A stretch of DNA of 64,000 nucleotides from the NCBI GenBank assembly GCA_019652555.1, contig BPAJ01000001.1, positions 584,762 to 648,761 on the forward strand, written 5' to 3'. Shown piece by piece: positions 35,720 through 49,162 of this stretch (position 1 is the first letter of the stretch; each line of letters begins with the position of its first letter). Origin of the DNA: Gammaproteobacteria bacterium. Its GTDB lineage: Bacteria > Pseudomonadota > Gammaproteobacteria > Magnimaribacterales > AG-339-G14. The notes under the pieces were generated by a model that did no database searches, had not been told where the DNA came from, and saw only the letters and a program-made list of their open reading frames with translations. The position numbers were made by a program, and so were the translations under genes.

Positions 35720-36352
35720 TTAGTTTTCTATTGGCAAGGAATTACTTTCTGAGTTCTCCTGATTGGAAATAGATTTTGAAAGTTCATCTTTTAATTTGAG
35801 GATAGATTGATTGGTTTGCCTTCTAAAAGAATCCATAGAGTTCACCGCCTCCTCCAAATCTTTTATACGCAGTTCATAATCAGGAGAGCTCAAAGAGGAA
35901 GTATCAATTTTAGCGACTCTGGTTTTTATATCGGAAATAGATTTTGAAAATTCTTTTGAAATCAATCTTATTTCTTGAGATTGAGTGAAAATTTCTTTAA
36001 TCGAGCTATCAATTGAATTGAGCTGATCTTCAAGAGTAGCAATTCTTTGTTTATTTCTTTTATTACTCAAATCCCATAACTTCCTTATCTCTCTATTAAC
36101 TTCCTTAAGGTCATCTGAAAGAGTTTCAACAGTAACTTCTGATGACTGAACGGATTGTTGAACTTGTTGTTCCAAATCAATCAATCTGGAATTCATGTTT
36201 ATGAGATTTTCTTGCTGAGATGAAGTTCTGAATAACATAAAGGAAATCAATATGATGAAAACCAAAAGAAAGACTCCATATGATATTACTGAGCTTGGCG
36301 GTACCTGACTGGAAGGAAATATTCTTCTAGTTGAGATTGGATTTTTTTTCAT
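35720..36352 (-). CDS. Single-pass membrane protein with long coiled coil, function unknown
   Basis: A 210-residue protein with a short basic N-terminus, one transmembrane helix (about residues 23-42) and then about 150 residues of heptad-rich helix (QQENLINMNSRLIDLEQQV and following). Orientation is probably cytoplasmic N-terminus with the coil in the periplasm. Such architecture is seen in cell-envelope scaffolding proteins, but I cannot name a family. It lies between tRNA-Leu and the acyl-CoA dehydrogenase pair. Confidence 0.6.
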   Translation of the reverse strand: MKKNPISTRRIFPSSQVPPSSVISYGVFLLVFIILISFMLFRTSSQQENLINMNSRLIDLEQQVQQSVQSSEVTVETLSDDLKEVNREIRKLWDLSNKRNKQRIATLEDQLNSIDSSIKEIFTQSQEIRLISKEFSKSISDIKTRVAKIDTSSLSSPDYELRIKDLEEAVNSMDSFRRQTNQSILKLKDELSKSISNQENSESNSLPIEN

Positions 36353-36413
36353 TTACTTGAGATTGGTTATTTTGTTTATTTTAATTCATGGTTAGAATAG
36401 AAAGCTATTATTT

Positions 36414-36420
36414 AAAGGAG
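36414..36420 (+). promoter_or_regulatory. Strong ribosome binding site of the acyl-CoA dehydrogenase at 36426
   Basis: AAAGGAG, five bases before the ATG. Most genes in this window have no obvious Shine-Dalgarno sequence, so this near-perfect one suggests high expression. A similar GGAGG (37552-37556) precedes the second dehydrogenase. Confidence 0.75.
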
Positions 36421-36425
36421 AACAA

Positions 36426-37538
36426 ATGAATTTTAATTTTTCTGAAGATCAATTGTTGATGAAAGAAGAGGTGAAAAAACTTCTTGATAAAGAGAATTCT
36501 GTAAAAAGAAATAGAAATGTTTTAGAGGGAGAAGAAAAGTTTGATAAAGAACTTTGGAACCAGCTAGTTCAAATGGGCTTAACGGCTACTACCATTCCTG
36601 AAGAATACGGTGGAATAGGTATGGGCTTTTTAGAATTGTGTGTCATTGCTGAAGAACTTGGAAGAGGAATAGCTCCAGTTCCCTTCTCTTCGAGTGTTTA
36701 TCTTGCTACTACAGCAATTCTAAATTCCTCAAATGAAGATATTAAAAAGGAATTTCTCCCAAAATTAGCTAGCGGCGAAATTATAGGTACTTTTGCGCAT
36801 TCAGAAAAAACAACATTTCCTAGCGAGTCTGGAATAAGTGTTGCTGCTAAATCTGGAAAAATTACTGGAAAAAAAGTTGCTGTGCCTGATGGAGATATAG
36901 CAAATTTTGCTCTGGTATCTGCAACTTCAGGTAAAAATAAAATTGGCCTTTATTTAGTTGATTTATCTGCTGATGGGGTGGAAATTGATTCTTTAGAGAC
37001 TTTTGATCCTTCTAGATCTCATGCTGATATATCTTTTAAAAATACACCTGCTCAAGAGCTAAGCGCAGATGCTTGGGAAGACATAGAAAAACTTCTAGAT
37101 CAATCTGCGGTTTTATTTGCTTTTGAACAAGTAGGTGGTGCTGAAGCTGCAATGAATCAAGCTAAAGATTATGCTATGGGTAGATATGCCTTCGGAAGAG
37201 CTATTGCTTCTTTTCAAGCTATCAAACACAAAGTAGCTGACATGTATATTTCACTTCAATTGGCTCGTTCCAACTGTTATTACGGTGCCTGGGCTTTGAG
37301 TAATGATGCCCCTGAGCTTCCCACTGCCGCAGCTACTGCTCGAGTAAGTGCAACAAAAGCATTTTATGAATGCTCGAAAGAAAATATTCAAACTCACGGG
37401 GGAATGGGTGCTACTTGGGAATTTGATTGTCATCTTTTCTACAGAAGAGCAAGATTGCTTTCCAGTAACATAGGCAGTCAAGGAATATGGAAAGATAAAT
37501 TAATTACATCACTAGAAAAAAGTAATTCACCAACTTAA
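36426..37538 (+). CDS. Acyl-CoA dehydrogenase, first of an adjacent pair
   Basis: A 370-residue member of the acyl-CoA dehydrogenase fold: WNQLVQMGLTATTIPEEYGGIGMGFLE at the N-terminus, a middle domain whose usual TEP-type motif is weak (FAHSEKTTFPSESG), and C-terminal IQTHGGMGATWEFDCHLFYRRARL. The degraded FAD loop and position just before a second dehydrogenase suggest a partner subunit of an alpha2-beta2 enzyme such as those for steroid or branched side chains. This is inferred from arrangement, not shown. Confidence 0.88.
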   Translation: MNFNFSEDQLLMKEEVKKLLDKENSVKRNRNVLEGEEKFDKELWNQLVQMGLTATTIPEEYGGIGMGFLELCVIAEELGRGIAPVPFSSSVYLATTAILNSSNEDIKKEFLPKLASGEIIGTFAHSEKTTFPSESGISVAAKSGKITGKKVAVPDGDIANFALVSATSGKNKIGLYLVDLSADGVEIDSLETFDPSRSHADISFKNTPAQELSADAWEDIEKLLDQSAVLFAFEQVGGAEAAMNQAKDYAMGRYAFGRAIASFQAIKHKVADMYISLQLARSNCYYGAWALSNDAPELPTAAATARVSATKAFYECSKENIQTHGGMGATWEFDCHLFYRRARLLSSNIGSQGIWKDKLITSLEKSNSPT

Positions 37539-37562
37539 AATTATATTAATCGGAGGATAAAC

Positions 37563-38803
37563 ATGGATTTTAACGATACTAAAGACGAAGCAAAATTTAG
37601 AGATGAGGTAAGTTCTTGGCTATCTGCTAATGCAGATAAAAAAGAGCATGCTAAAGACATTTACCGTCCTGCAGAAATGAGTGGCGAGGGCGAATCTGGA
37701 GAATCAAGCGCGCTTAAAGATGCTAAAGCTTGGCAGGCAAAAAAATATGATGCTGGCTGGGCATGTCTTCACTGGCCTAAAGATTACGGTGGACGTGATG
37801 CAACTCCAATGGAAAGAGTAATTTGGGGACAAGAAGAATCCAAATTTAAAGTGCCAGGTGGTTTTTTTGAGATTGGTCAAGGCATGGCAGGTCCAGTATT
37901 AATGCTATATGCAACAGAAGAACAGAAAAAAAGATATCTCCCTCCAATGGCAAAAGGTGAAGAAATTTGGTGTCAATTGTTTAGTGAGCCTGGAGCTGGT
38001 TCTGATTTAGCGGGTATTAAAACTAAAGCTGAACTGGATGGTGATACCTGGACTATTAATGGTCAAAAAGTATGGACTTCAGGAGCCCACTACAGTGATT
38101 ATGGAATCATTGTAACTAGAAGTGATTTCTCAGCTCCTAAACATAAAGGCCTTACCTACTTCTTTCTGGATATGAAGTCTCCTGGAGTTGAAGTTAGACC
38201 AATCAAACAAATCACAGGTGGAGCAAACTTTAATGAAGTTTATTTTACCGATGTAAAAATTCCTGATTCACAACGTCTTGGTGAAATTGGAGACGGCTGG
38301 AAGGTTTCTTTAACCACTCTTATGAATGAGAGACTTGCTGTAGGTGATGCATCTGGAGTAGATTTCCAAGAAATTTTTGAACTTGCTAAAGATCAAGATT
38401 TCAATGGTGATACTGCCATTTCAAATGGTGCTGTTAGAGAAAAACTTGCTGATTGGTATTGTGAGCAATCCGGTTTGAAGTACACAAAAATGAGAAACAT
38501 CTCGGCTTTATCGCAAGGAAGCACTCCTGGTCCTGAAGCTTCTATAACTAAGATAGTTAGTGCAAATAAACTTCAAGATATTGCAAACTATGGCATGGAT
38601 CTAATGGATAATGCCTCAATTGCAAGAGATGAAGAAACTGCAATTTTTCAAGGAAGCTTACTTGGAGCGCCTCTTATAAGAATTGCAGGTGGAACTGATG
38701 AAGTACTTAAGAATATTATTGCTGAGCAAGTCCTTGGAATGCCGCAAGATATTAGGGTAGATAAAAACGTTCCGTTTAACGAAATACCTACTGGTTCAAA
38801 GAA

Positions 38804-38807
<4 letters not shown>
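37563..38807 (+). CDS. Acyl-CoA dehydrogenase, second of an adjacent pair
   Basis: A 414-residue acyl-CoA dehydrogenase starting 24 bp after its partner. It has W-C-Q-L-F-S-E-P-G-A-G-S-D-L-A (the FAD-stacking motif, about residue 138), WTINGQKVWTSGAHYSDYGI, LTTLMNERLAVG and the C-terminal AGGTDEVLKNIIAEQVLGMP. Those motifs are complete, so this subunit can bind FAD fully and supply the catalytic machinery. It converges with the transglycosylase gene. Confidence 0.92.
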
Positions 38808-42102
<3,295 letters not shown>

Positions 42103-42103
<1 letters not shown>

Positions 42104-44535
42104 TAACTTGCAGCCATTTTTAGAGCTTCATCGACATCCACAGAAACCAATCTTGATACACCTGGCTCCTGCATAGTAACACCCATAAGGTGTTTACTTT
42201 TTTCCATTGAAATTTTATTGTGCGTTACGAAAATAAATTGAACCTTTTCAGACATTTCTTCAACCATATTGATAAATCTTGAAGTATTAAAGTCATCCAA
42301 TGGAGCATCTATCTCATCAAGAATACAAAAAGGCGCTGGATTTAGAGAAAAAAAGCTAAATACCAATGCTATAGACGATAAAGCTTTTTCTCCACCCGAT
42401 AATTGAGAAACATTTACGTTCTTTTTTCCTGGAGGCATAGCCTTGAAAAGCACTCCAGATTCTAATAAATCTCTTTCAGTTAATTCTAATTTTGCGAAAC
42501 CACCGCCAAATAGTTTTGGAAAAAGCTCACCTAATTTAATATTTAGCTTATCCAATGTATCTTTAAATTTTGTTCTTGATTCCAAATCAATTTTCTTAAT
42601 CGCCCCTTGCAAGGTTTCCAGCGCACTATTCAATTCAGACATTTGAGTATCAATTTCAGAGTTTCTTTCTTCTTCTAATTTGTATTCTTCAGCTGCAGCT
42701 AAATTTATCGGGCCGATTCTTTCTATTGAAGTTTCAATTTTTGAAATTTCTTCTACCAATGACTCTTCGGTCATATTTTCAGTAATTTCATCCAACAATC
42801 CTTGAATTTCATAATTATCGTTTTTAAGTTGTTCTTCAAAAATTGCTGATTCAGAAATAAATCCTTGTCTTTCTAATTTATATTTTTGAATATCTTTATT
42901 AAAGTCTTCAAGACTGAGATCAGTTTCGTGAATTCTTCGCTCGTTGGCTCTAATGCTTTCGTTTAAGTCATTAAAATCTTGTCTTAGTTTTGACAGGTTT
43001 CCCTCTACGTCTATCCTAGAGTCTAATAAGGGCTTAATATCTGCTTCAATTTTCTGTATTGGACCTTCAATCTCATATAGCTTTTCTTCAAGAGAGTTTT
43101 TTGCAGAAATAGTATTCAGCTTGGAACTTTCGATTGCAGATAATTTACTCTTAATTTCAGCTATTTTTACTTTGAAAGACGTAATTTCTGAACTCAAAGA
43201 AAGAAGTTCAGTTTTTTGAGCCTTAAACTTTTCTTCTTGATATTGAGATTGATGTTTAATTGATTCCTTTAGTTTTTCTAGCTTGTTCTTAATCTCAAGA
43301 GCAAAAGAATGAATTTCTTGGATATCGCTCTCTGTTTTTGTTGAGAAATCCCTTGTAGTCTCTTCCAAAGAAACCGTTAGATTTGACACATCAAGAAAGA
43401 TTTTTTCCACAAGGAAATCCGGAGACATTGCCCCCTCAAGTTTAGAAAAACTTTCGTCTAAGGCTTGAAGTTCTGGTTCTTTTTTTGAAAGTTCTAATTC
43501 AGCTTCAGACAACTCTTTTGATAAATTATCTTTATCGGAAGAAAAACTATTTAAAGTCTCTTCCATTTGGTCTTTTTCTAAAAGAAGGTCTTTTCTCTTT
43601 TCTTTCAACAAAGATAATTCTTGTTCAGAACTAGTAAGGTCCGCGCCGCTAGAATAGTAATCCTGTTGAACTTTATCTATTTTTTGCTGAATTTCAGATT
43701 GAGTTACTTTAGATTTATCTATTTCGGAGTTAAGTGAGATTTTAAGAGTTCTTTCTTTTTCAAGGCTTGATTCAAGTTCTTTGATTGATAAATCTATATT
43801 TGAAATTTTTTCTTTTCTTGTTTGCCATGATATTGCTTTCAAAAGGCCTTTTTTTGACTTTTCTTCAGCTTTTAATGCTTCGTATCTTTCAGCTGACTTT
43901 ACCTGTCTTTTAAGTTTTAAAAGCTGTCTTTCAATCTCATCTTTAAGATCTTTAACTCGACTGAGATTCTCTTTAGTTTTCTTAATTCTTGATTCGGTTT
44001 CTTTTTTCCTTTCGCGATAAACTGAAATACCTGCAACCTCTTCAATGTACATTCTTAGTTCTTCAGGTTTAGAGCTTATTAGCTTAGTCGCCATTTCTTG
44101 TTCAATGACTGCATAACTTCTAGGTCCGAGACCAGTGCCAAGGAATATATCTGTAATGTCTTTTCTTCTACATTCTGAGCCGTTTAAAAAGTAGATAGAT
44201 CTTCCATCAATTTCTAAAACTCGTTTGACAGAAATTTCTGAATAGCTTGAATATTCCCCGCCTAATTTTCCTAGAGAATTATCAAATAAAAGTTCTACAG
44301 AAGCACGGCTCGAAGGCGCTCTGGATGATGATCCGCTAAAAATAACATCGGCCATATTTTCGCCTCTTAAATTTTTAGCAGATATTTCTCCCATAACCCA
44401 TCTAACAGCGTCGATAATATTGGATTTACCGCAACCATTAGGCCCGACTACTCCGCTCATGCTGCTAGGGAAGGAAATTTTCGTGGGGTCCACGAAAGAT
44501 TTAAAACCAGATAGGCTGATGTTTTTTAATCTCAT
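42103..44535 (-). CDS. smc: Chromosome segregation protein Smc, unusually short
   Basis: An 810-residue SMC ATPase; the family is normally about 1150-1190 residues. Walker A GPNGCGKSN (about 31-39), the signature LSGGEKAL (about 712-719) and Walker B FCILDEIDAPLD (about 736-747) are intact, as is the GPINLAAAEEY segment (about 608). The two coiled-coil arms run about 170-365 and 405-660. Between them are only about 40 residues, rich in acidic and hydroxyl residues, where a hinge of about 150-170 residues with Gly-rich dimer loops should be. I cannot find hinge motifs. Arms also appear shorter. ScpA and ScpB are not in this window. Confidence 0.93.
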
Positions 44536-44584
44536 CCTTGGATGTATATTTTAACCGATTTAGGCCTTTAAAACCCTATTTTTT

Positions 44585-45133
44585 CTAATTTTTAAGCTCT
44601 TTTAATGCAAGATTCATTGCAATAATCAAGGATTCTTTTTCTTTATTATTAGTAGAATTTTCAAGGGCTATTGACCAGCTTTTGAGGGCTTCCTCAAAGT
44701 TATTTTGTTGAAAATAATTTAAACCTTGAAGTGATAGAGCTCTTGTGTCGGATGGATTTAAATACAAAGCTTTTTCTACATGATTGGTGACGTCGCTACT
44801 GAATTTACCTTGCAACTCGTAATGTGACTCTGCCAGAAAAGAATGTACGCTAGAATCAATCAAATCTGGATATTCATCTATCAAAAAATTAAAACTTTTA
44901 ATTGCCAATTTAAATTGTTCATCATAAAAAAATCTCTTTCCAGAAAGCATTACTTCTGAAGCATTCAAGTAATTAAAATCTATCTGCATATCACGCAGCT
45001 CATCCGAAATAAGAAATGCAGAGTAATCGTCTTGAAATGCGAATTTTTTTAAAGAGCCATAACCTTGTATCAGAAAAAAAAGAAAAAAAGAAAAAATGAT
45101 GATTGCGAGGTAACTAATGACTTTAAAATTCAT
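44585..45133 (-). CDS. TPR-containing cytochrome c maturation protein, CcmI-like
   Basis: A 182-residue membrane protein: one transmembrane helix (about residues 6-24), then TPR-like helix pairs (AIKSFNFLIDEYPDLIDSSVHSFLAESHYEL, EKALYLNPSDTRALSLQGLNYF, NFEEALKSWSIALENS). It corresponds to the C-terminal TPR half of CcmI/CycH, which delivers apocytochrome to CcmF-H. Its start overlaps the CcmH-like gene by 4 bp. Confidence 0.75.
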   Translation of the reverse strand: MNFKVISYLAIIIFSFFLFFLIQGYGSLKKFAFQDDYSAFLISDELRDMQIDFNYLNASEVMLSGKRFFYDEQFKLAIKSFNFLIDEYPDLIDSSVHSFLAESHYELQGKFSSDVTNHVEKALYLNPSDTRALSLQGLNYFQQNNFEEALKSWSIALENSTNNKEKESLIIAMNLALKELKN

Positions 45134-45498
45134 TTTTTTGAAAAATTGAAAAGAAAGAAAATACCAATACCAATTAGCAATAAGGGAAATCCATATAAAA
45201 TTAAAATTGATATTTTATTTTCTGGCATAAACAAAATACCCTCTCCGTAAAGCTTAATTAAATTATTTTTAATTTCTTTGGGAGTTTTACCATTTTCAAG
45301 CTCAATAAAAATAGCGTTTTTCAAATCGTTTGCTATGTCGGAATCAGATTCTGCAATAGAGGATCCAGCACAAAGAGGACAACTCACTTCCTGCGATAGC
45401 TCAATAAAATCTTTCTCCAAATTTTCATTTGAAAACTCGTAAATATTCTTTGCTTCCAAGGAAAAAGATAGAAAAAAAACTGATATCAAGAACAACAT
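45130..45498 (-). CDS. ccmH: Cytochrome c maturation protein CcmH/CcmL
   Basis: A 122-residue protein with signal peptide, a periplasmic helical domain with the thiol motif (here CPLC in EVSCPLCAGSSIAESDSD; the usual form is RCxxCQ) and a C-terminal transmembrane helix. It reduces or holds the apocytochrome CxxCH for heme ligation. The residues between the cysteines and the missing Gln depart from the common LRCxxCQNQ sequence; this is noted, not explained. Confidence 0.82.
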   Translation of the reverse strand: MLFLISVFFLSFSLEAKNIYEFSNENLEKDFIELSQEVSCPLCAGSSIAESDSDIANDLKNAIFIELENGKTPKEIKNNLIKLYGEGILFMPENKISILILYGFPLLLIGIGIFFLFNFSKK

Positions 45499-45499
45499 T

Positions 45500-46009
45500 T
45501 TATTTCTTGATTAGGGGAATAAATTTATCTTTCCAAACTTTTTCAGACATGATGCCAATGTGTTTTTGTAAAATTTTATCCTTTTTAAGAAGATAAGTTT
45601 CTGGTGCCCCAGATACTCCGAGGTTAAAGCCATATGTGCCGTCTTGATCATAAAGATTTACAAAATAAGGATTTCCATATTGATCCAACCATTTAAATGC
45701 TTTTTCTAAATCGTCTTTATAGTTCAAACCAACAATGTTCCAACCTTCGGCTTTTTTTGCCATCAAAAAACCATGTTCTAACTTACAATTGATACACCAT
45801 GTAGCCCAGACGTTTAATAAAGAAAATTCATTCTTTTTTAATAAACTTACATCCAGAAGATTTCCATCAAAGGTTTTTATCTCTCCTAAGGGAAGATTTC
45901 TTTCTGGAAAATTTACCTCTTTCTCTTCAAAAAGATTTATAAAAAAAATAGAGAAGATAAATAAAGTCAAAATTAAAGAAAAATAACCTATATATCTTGT
46001 GATTTTCAT
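45500..46009 (-). CDS. ccmG: Thiol:disulfide interchange protein CcmG/DsbE
   Basis: A 169-residue membrane-anchored thioredoxin. N-terminal transmembrane anchor, then the active site WATWCINC (about residue 73-80) and GVSGAPETYLL with the cis-Pro. It keeps the cysteines of apocytochrome c reduced using electrons from the DsbD-type protein. The ccmF stop codon overlaps its start by 4 bp. Confidence 0.92.
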   Translation of the reverse strand: MKITRYIGYFSLILTLFIFSIFFINLFEEKEVNFPERNLPLGEIKTFDGNLLDVSLLKKNEFSLLNVWATWCINCKLEHGFLMAKKAEGWNIVGLNYKDDLEKAFKWLDQYGNPYFVNLYDQDGTYGFNLGVSGAPETYLLKKDKILQKHIGIMSEKVWKDKFIPLIKK

Positions 46010-47865
46010 AAGCTTTTAAATCTAAACAAACTCAAAAATCCTCCAAAAGCCATTATCAAAGCTCCCAGCCAAATGAGTCTAACAAAAGGCTTCAATTGCG
46101 CTTTTACTACCCAACCCTCTTCAACCTGGTCGCCAATAGAAATATACAGATCTTCTTTAATAGAAGGATGTATTGCCGCTTCAGTCATTATTGATTTTGA
46201 AACCGGATAATACCTTTTCTCAGCAATCAAATTAAACTCCTGATTTAAATTTTCCACTCTGAAACTTACTTCATCTGATGAGAAATTTTGAGCAACGTTT
46301 TTTTCTTCTCCAAGGTAAGTGATTTTATAATTTTCCAATTCAAATGGCTTTTCCTTGAAGGCGATTAACTCTTTTTGAGATTCTAAAGATGAAACAAGTC
46401 CTATTCCTAAAATCATTACTGCTATTCCAAAATGTGAAAATCCCATTGATAAATTCACTTTTCTGGAATTTTTTATTTGTAAAAAAGCGTAATAAATTAG
46501 ACCTGCCAAAATGCCAGAAATCATTAAGTTCGTTACTGTGATTGATACTGAAATATTATTTAAAAAGAGCGCACTCAAACTAACAGTCAATAAAATTAAA
46601 ATTGCAAAATAAGCGTACATTGTCTTAGGTTCGGTTGTTCTTGAAGACCAATTACTAAGAATTCCAAATCCTTGAAAAAAAGCCAAAAAGAAAGCAATGG
46701 GTACGGTTACTGAATCAAAATAAGGCTTGCCTACAGAAATATCTTTTCCTCCAGAAAAGATCTCATAGATTATTGGATAAATAGTCCCAAAAAGAATAGC
46801 AACCGCCAAAATAATTAAAAATACGTTATTAATTAAAAAGAAAAATTCTCTAGAAAGAATAGATGCATATGTATAACTTAAATCGGTTAGTTTTGAGCTC
46901 GAGTAAATAATCAAAGAAAAAATTAAAACAAATAAAATTATGAAAAGAAGAATCAAGCCTCTTTCAGGGTCTAAGGCAAAAGTGTGAACTGAAGTAACAA
47001 TCCCAGACCTAACTAAAAATAAGCCAATGTAGCTGGATAAAATTGCACCTAAAGATAAAAGCACCGTCCACTTAGAAAAAATATTTCTCTTAGAGGTGGC
47101 TATTGCAGAATGAATTAATGCCGTTGCAATAAGCCAGGGTATTAAAGAGGAATTTTCAACTGGATCCCAAAACCACCAACCTCCCCAACCAAGTTCATAG
47201 TAAGCCCACCAACTTCCCAGTGCGATACCCAAAGTTAAAAATGACCAAGAAATTACTGACCAATTTTTTAAATCGCTTGCCCAATTTTTATAACTTGGGT
47301 CTACGCAACGCGCCATCGCAATAGCAAATGGTAAAGTCAGAGCGGTATATCCAAGATAAAGGGTCGGCGGATGAATAGTAAAAGCAAAATCTTGCAGCAA
47401 AGGATTTAAATCCAAACCTCCTTCGGGAGAGAAAGGGAGTAATCTTTCGAAAGGATTTGAAGTAAAGATAACAAAACCCGAAAAAAGGGAAAATATGACG
47501 AATAGAAAAAATATGCCAAAACCAGATTGAGATTTTAAGTAGAAAATCAAAGTCCAGAGACTAAGAAATAAAAGATACAAAAGCATAGAACCTTCATGAC
47601 CACCCCATAGTGCAGCAAATTTATAATAATCAGGAAGATTCTCATTTGAGTTATTTGCCACATACAAAACACTAAAATCGTCGGTTAAAAAACTTATTTC
47701 AAGACATATAAAACTCAATAGAACACTGAAAAAGAATAGATAAACTATTTTAGGAGAAATAATGAAATTGATATTTCTATAAAACGAGAAAGAGTTACCT
47801 AAGACATAAAAACTAGAAATGGTAAAAGCTAGAACTAAAAATAATAAACCTATTTCTGGAATCAT
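46006..47865 (-). CDS. ccmF: Heme lyase CcmF
   Basis: A 619-residue polytopic inner-membrane protein. The tryptophan-rich WWD heme-binding motif is GWGGWWFWDPVENSSLIPWL (about residues 230-250), flanked by conserved His residues (IHPPTLYLGY and RSGIVTSVHTFALDP). It joins heme from CcmE to the apocytochrome thiols. The periplasmic C-terminal region (YPVSKSIMTEAAI) is the usual one. Overlaps ccmE by 4 bp. Confidence 0.95.
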   Translation of the reverse strand: MIPEIGLLFLVLAFTISSFYVLGNSFSFYRNINFIISPKIVYLFFFSVLLSFICLEISFLTDDFSVLYVANNSNENLPDYYKFAALWGGHEGSMLLYLLFLSLWTLIFYLKSQSGFGIFFLFVIFSLFSGFVIFTSNPFERLLPFSPEGGLDLNPLLQDFAFTIHPPTLYLGYTALTLPFAIAMARCVDPSYKNWASDLKNWSVISWSFLTLGIALGSWWAYYELGWGGWWFWDPVENSSLIPWLIATALIHSAIATSKRNIFSKWTVLLSLGAILSSYIGLFLVRSGIVTSVHTFALDPERGLILLFIILFVLIFSLIIYSSSKLTDLSYTYASILSREFFFLINNVFLIILAVAILFGTIYPIIYEIFSGGKDISVGKPYFDSVTVPIAFFLAFFQGFGILSNWSSRTTEPKTMYAYFAILILLTVSLSALFLNNISVSITVTNLMISGILAGLIYYAFLQIKNSRKVNLSMGFSHFGIAVMILGIGLVSSLESQKELIAFKEKPFELENYKITYLGEEKNVAQNFSSDEVSFRVENLNQEFNLIAEKRYYPVSKSIMTEAAIHPSIKEDLYISIGDQVEEGWVVKAQLKPFVRLIWLGALIMAFGGFLSLFRFKSL

Positions 47866-48284
47866 TTTTCAAGAGCCTTTTTTACTTCTTTAGGAACATA
47901 GTTTTCATCATGCTTAGCTAAAATTTGATAAGCATCAAGACTCATCTTGTTTTTGTCAAAGTAGCCTGTAGCAACTACTCCAGCGTTTTCTTTAAATAAA
48001 TCTGGAAGAATACCTGTGTAATTTACTGCAATAGATTTTTTTAAGTCAGTAATTATGAATTCTATTTCTAAGGAGTCTGTTGATCTTCTTAGACTTCCAA
48101 TTTCAACTAAACCTCCTGCTCTAATTGCATTTCTTCCTTGAGGTGGACTCTCAAACAAATCTGACGGTGAGTAGAATAAATTTACATTGTCTCTGATGGC
48201 AAAATAAACCAAAACGAATGCAAGGGCTGAACAAAAAACTATGAACAGAACTCCATAAAGTCTTTTTAATCTATGTTGTTTCAT
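47862..48284 (-). CDS. ccmE: Heme chaperone CcmE
   Basis: A 140-residue membrane-anchored OB-fold protein. The N-terminal helix is followed by RNAIRAGGLVEIGSLRR, VNYTGILPDLFKENAGVVATGYF and the heme-binding segment ILAKHDENYVPKEV, with the His that covalently binds heme at about residue 126 and Tyr four residues later. It receives heme from CcmC and passes it to CcmF. Overlaps ccmD by 14 bp. Confidence 0.94.
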   Translation of the reverse strand: MKQHRLKRLYGVLFIVFCSALAFVLVYFAIRDNVNLFYSPSDLFESPPQGRNAIRAGGLVEIGSLRRSTDSLEIEFIITDLKKSIAVNYTGILPDLFKENAGVVATGYFDKNKMSLDAYQILAKHDENYVPKEVKKALEK

Positions 48285-48408
48285 TAATTTTTATCTTGGA
48301 TTCGTTCTTTTTTATTTTTACCAGTGGCAAATAAATTAAAAGCAAAAAAATAAATCCTGTTATTGAAACAACCGACCAGATATGAATATTAAATTCTCCG
48401 AAATCCAT
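48271..48408 (-). CDS. ccmD: Heme exporter protein CcmD
   Basis: A 45-residue protein: MDFGEFNIHIWSVVSITGF, a single transmembrane helix to about residue 30, and a strongly basic tail. The size, FxxY/H-W start and position between ccmC and ccmE identify CcmD, which helps holo-CcmE leave the CcmABC complex. It is too short to be called by length and is placed by context and sequence; ATG at 48408 is 2 bp after the ccmC stop. Confidence 0.9.
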   Translation of the reverse strand: MDFGEFNIHIWSVVSITGFIFLLLIYLPLVKIKKNESKIKINETT

Positions 48409-48410
48409 AG

Positions 48411-49160
48411 TTAATTATTGCTTGAAAGTTTTTTGAACCATTCCTTGTTTTGCTCTCTGGAAGATATTTCTGCTCTCATAAAAAGCAGTCCAGTAAAAAA
48501 AACAAACAAATAAACACCTAAAATTGAGAGTAATAACGGGATAAGCATTTCACTGGAAATAGAGGACTCACCGGAAATAGATATGGATGCAGGTTGATGA
48601 AGGGTATTCCACCAGTCAACTGATTTTTTTACTATCGGAAGATTTACAACCCCAACCAAAGTTATTATAGAAACCGCGGTATCGGCAGACTTTCTTGAGG
48701 CAAAAGTCGATTGCATGCCAATGATTGCTAAATAAAATAAAAAGAGTACTAGAGTAGAGGTTAGTCGGGCATCCCATACCCACCAAGTTCCCCAAGTTGG
48801 CTGTCCCCAGATAGCTCCGCTTAGCAATCCAATAAAGGTAAAAGCTGCGCCTATTGGAGCAAGGCTTTTAATATAGACTCCTGCCATTTTCATACGCCAT
48901 ATTAAAAAAACTGCTGCTGCAACAGACATTGAATAATAGATGACTTGAGATACAGATACCGCTGGAACATGAAAATATATTATTCGATAAACATCTCCTT
49001 GAACCGCATCAGTAGGAGAGAAAAATAAGCCCCAAATAGAAGAAATGACTATCAATAAAATACTGAAAAATCCCACAATTGGAATTACTTTGCCAGAGAT
49101 TTTGTAAAACCAGGGAAAAGACCCAAGTTTGTGATAAAAATTCTTTAATGCCTGAAACAT
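48411..49160 (-). CDS. ccmC: Heme exporter protein CcmC
   Basis: A 249-residue membrane protein with six helices. The WWD motif is WGQPTWGTWWVWDARLTS (about residues 120-137), with conserved His residues on both sides (IIYFHVPAV and the NTLHQPASI loop). It loads heme on CcmE at the periplasmic face. Confidence 0.95.
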   Translation of the reverse strand: MFQALKNFYHKLGSFPWFYKISGKVIPIVGFFSILLIVISSIWGLFFSPTDAVQGDVYRIIYFHVPAVSVSQVIYYSMSVAAAVFLIWRMKMAGVYIKSLAPIGAAFTFIGLLSGAIWGQPTWGTWWVWDARLTSTLVLFLFYLAIIGMQSTFASRKSADTAVSIITLVGVVNLPIVKKSVDWWNTLHQPASISISGESSISSEMLIPLLLSILGVYLFVFFTGLLFMRAEISSREQNKEWFKKLSSNN

Positions 49161-49162
49161 AT

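Noticed and set aside
36393-36398. TAGAAT as -10 for the acyl-CoA dehydrogenase at 36426
   Set aside because: No -35 sequence at acceptable spacing; the AT content makes such hexamers frequent.
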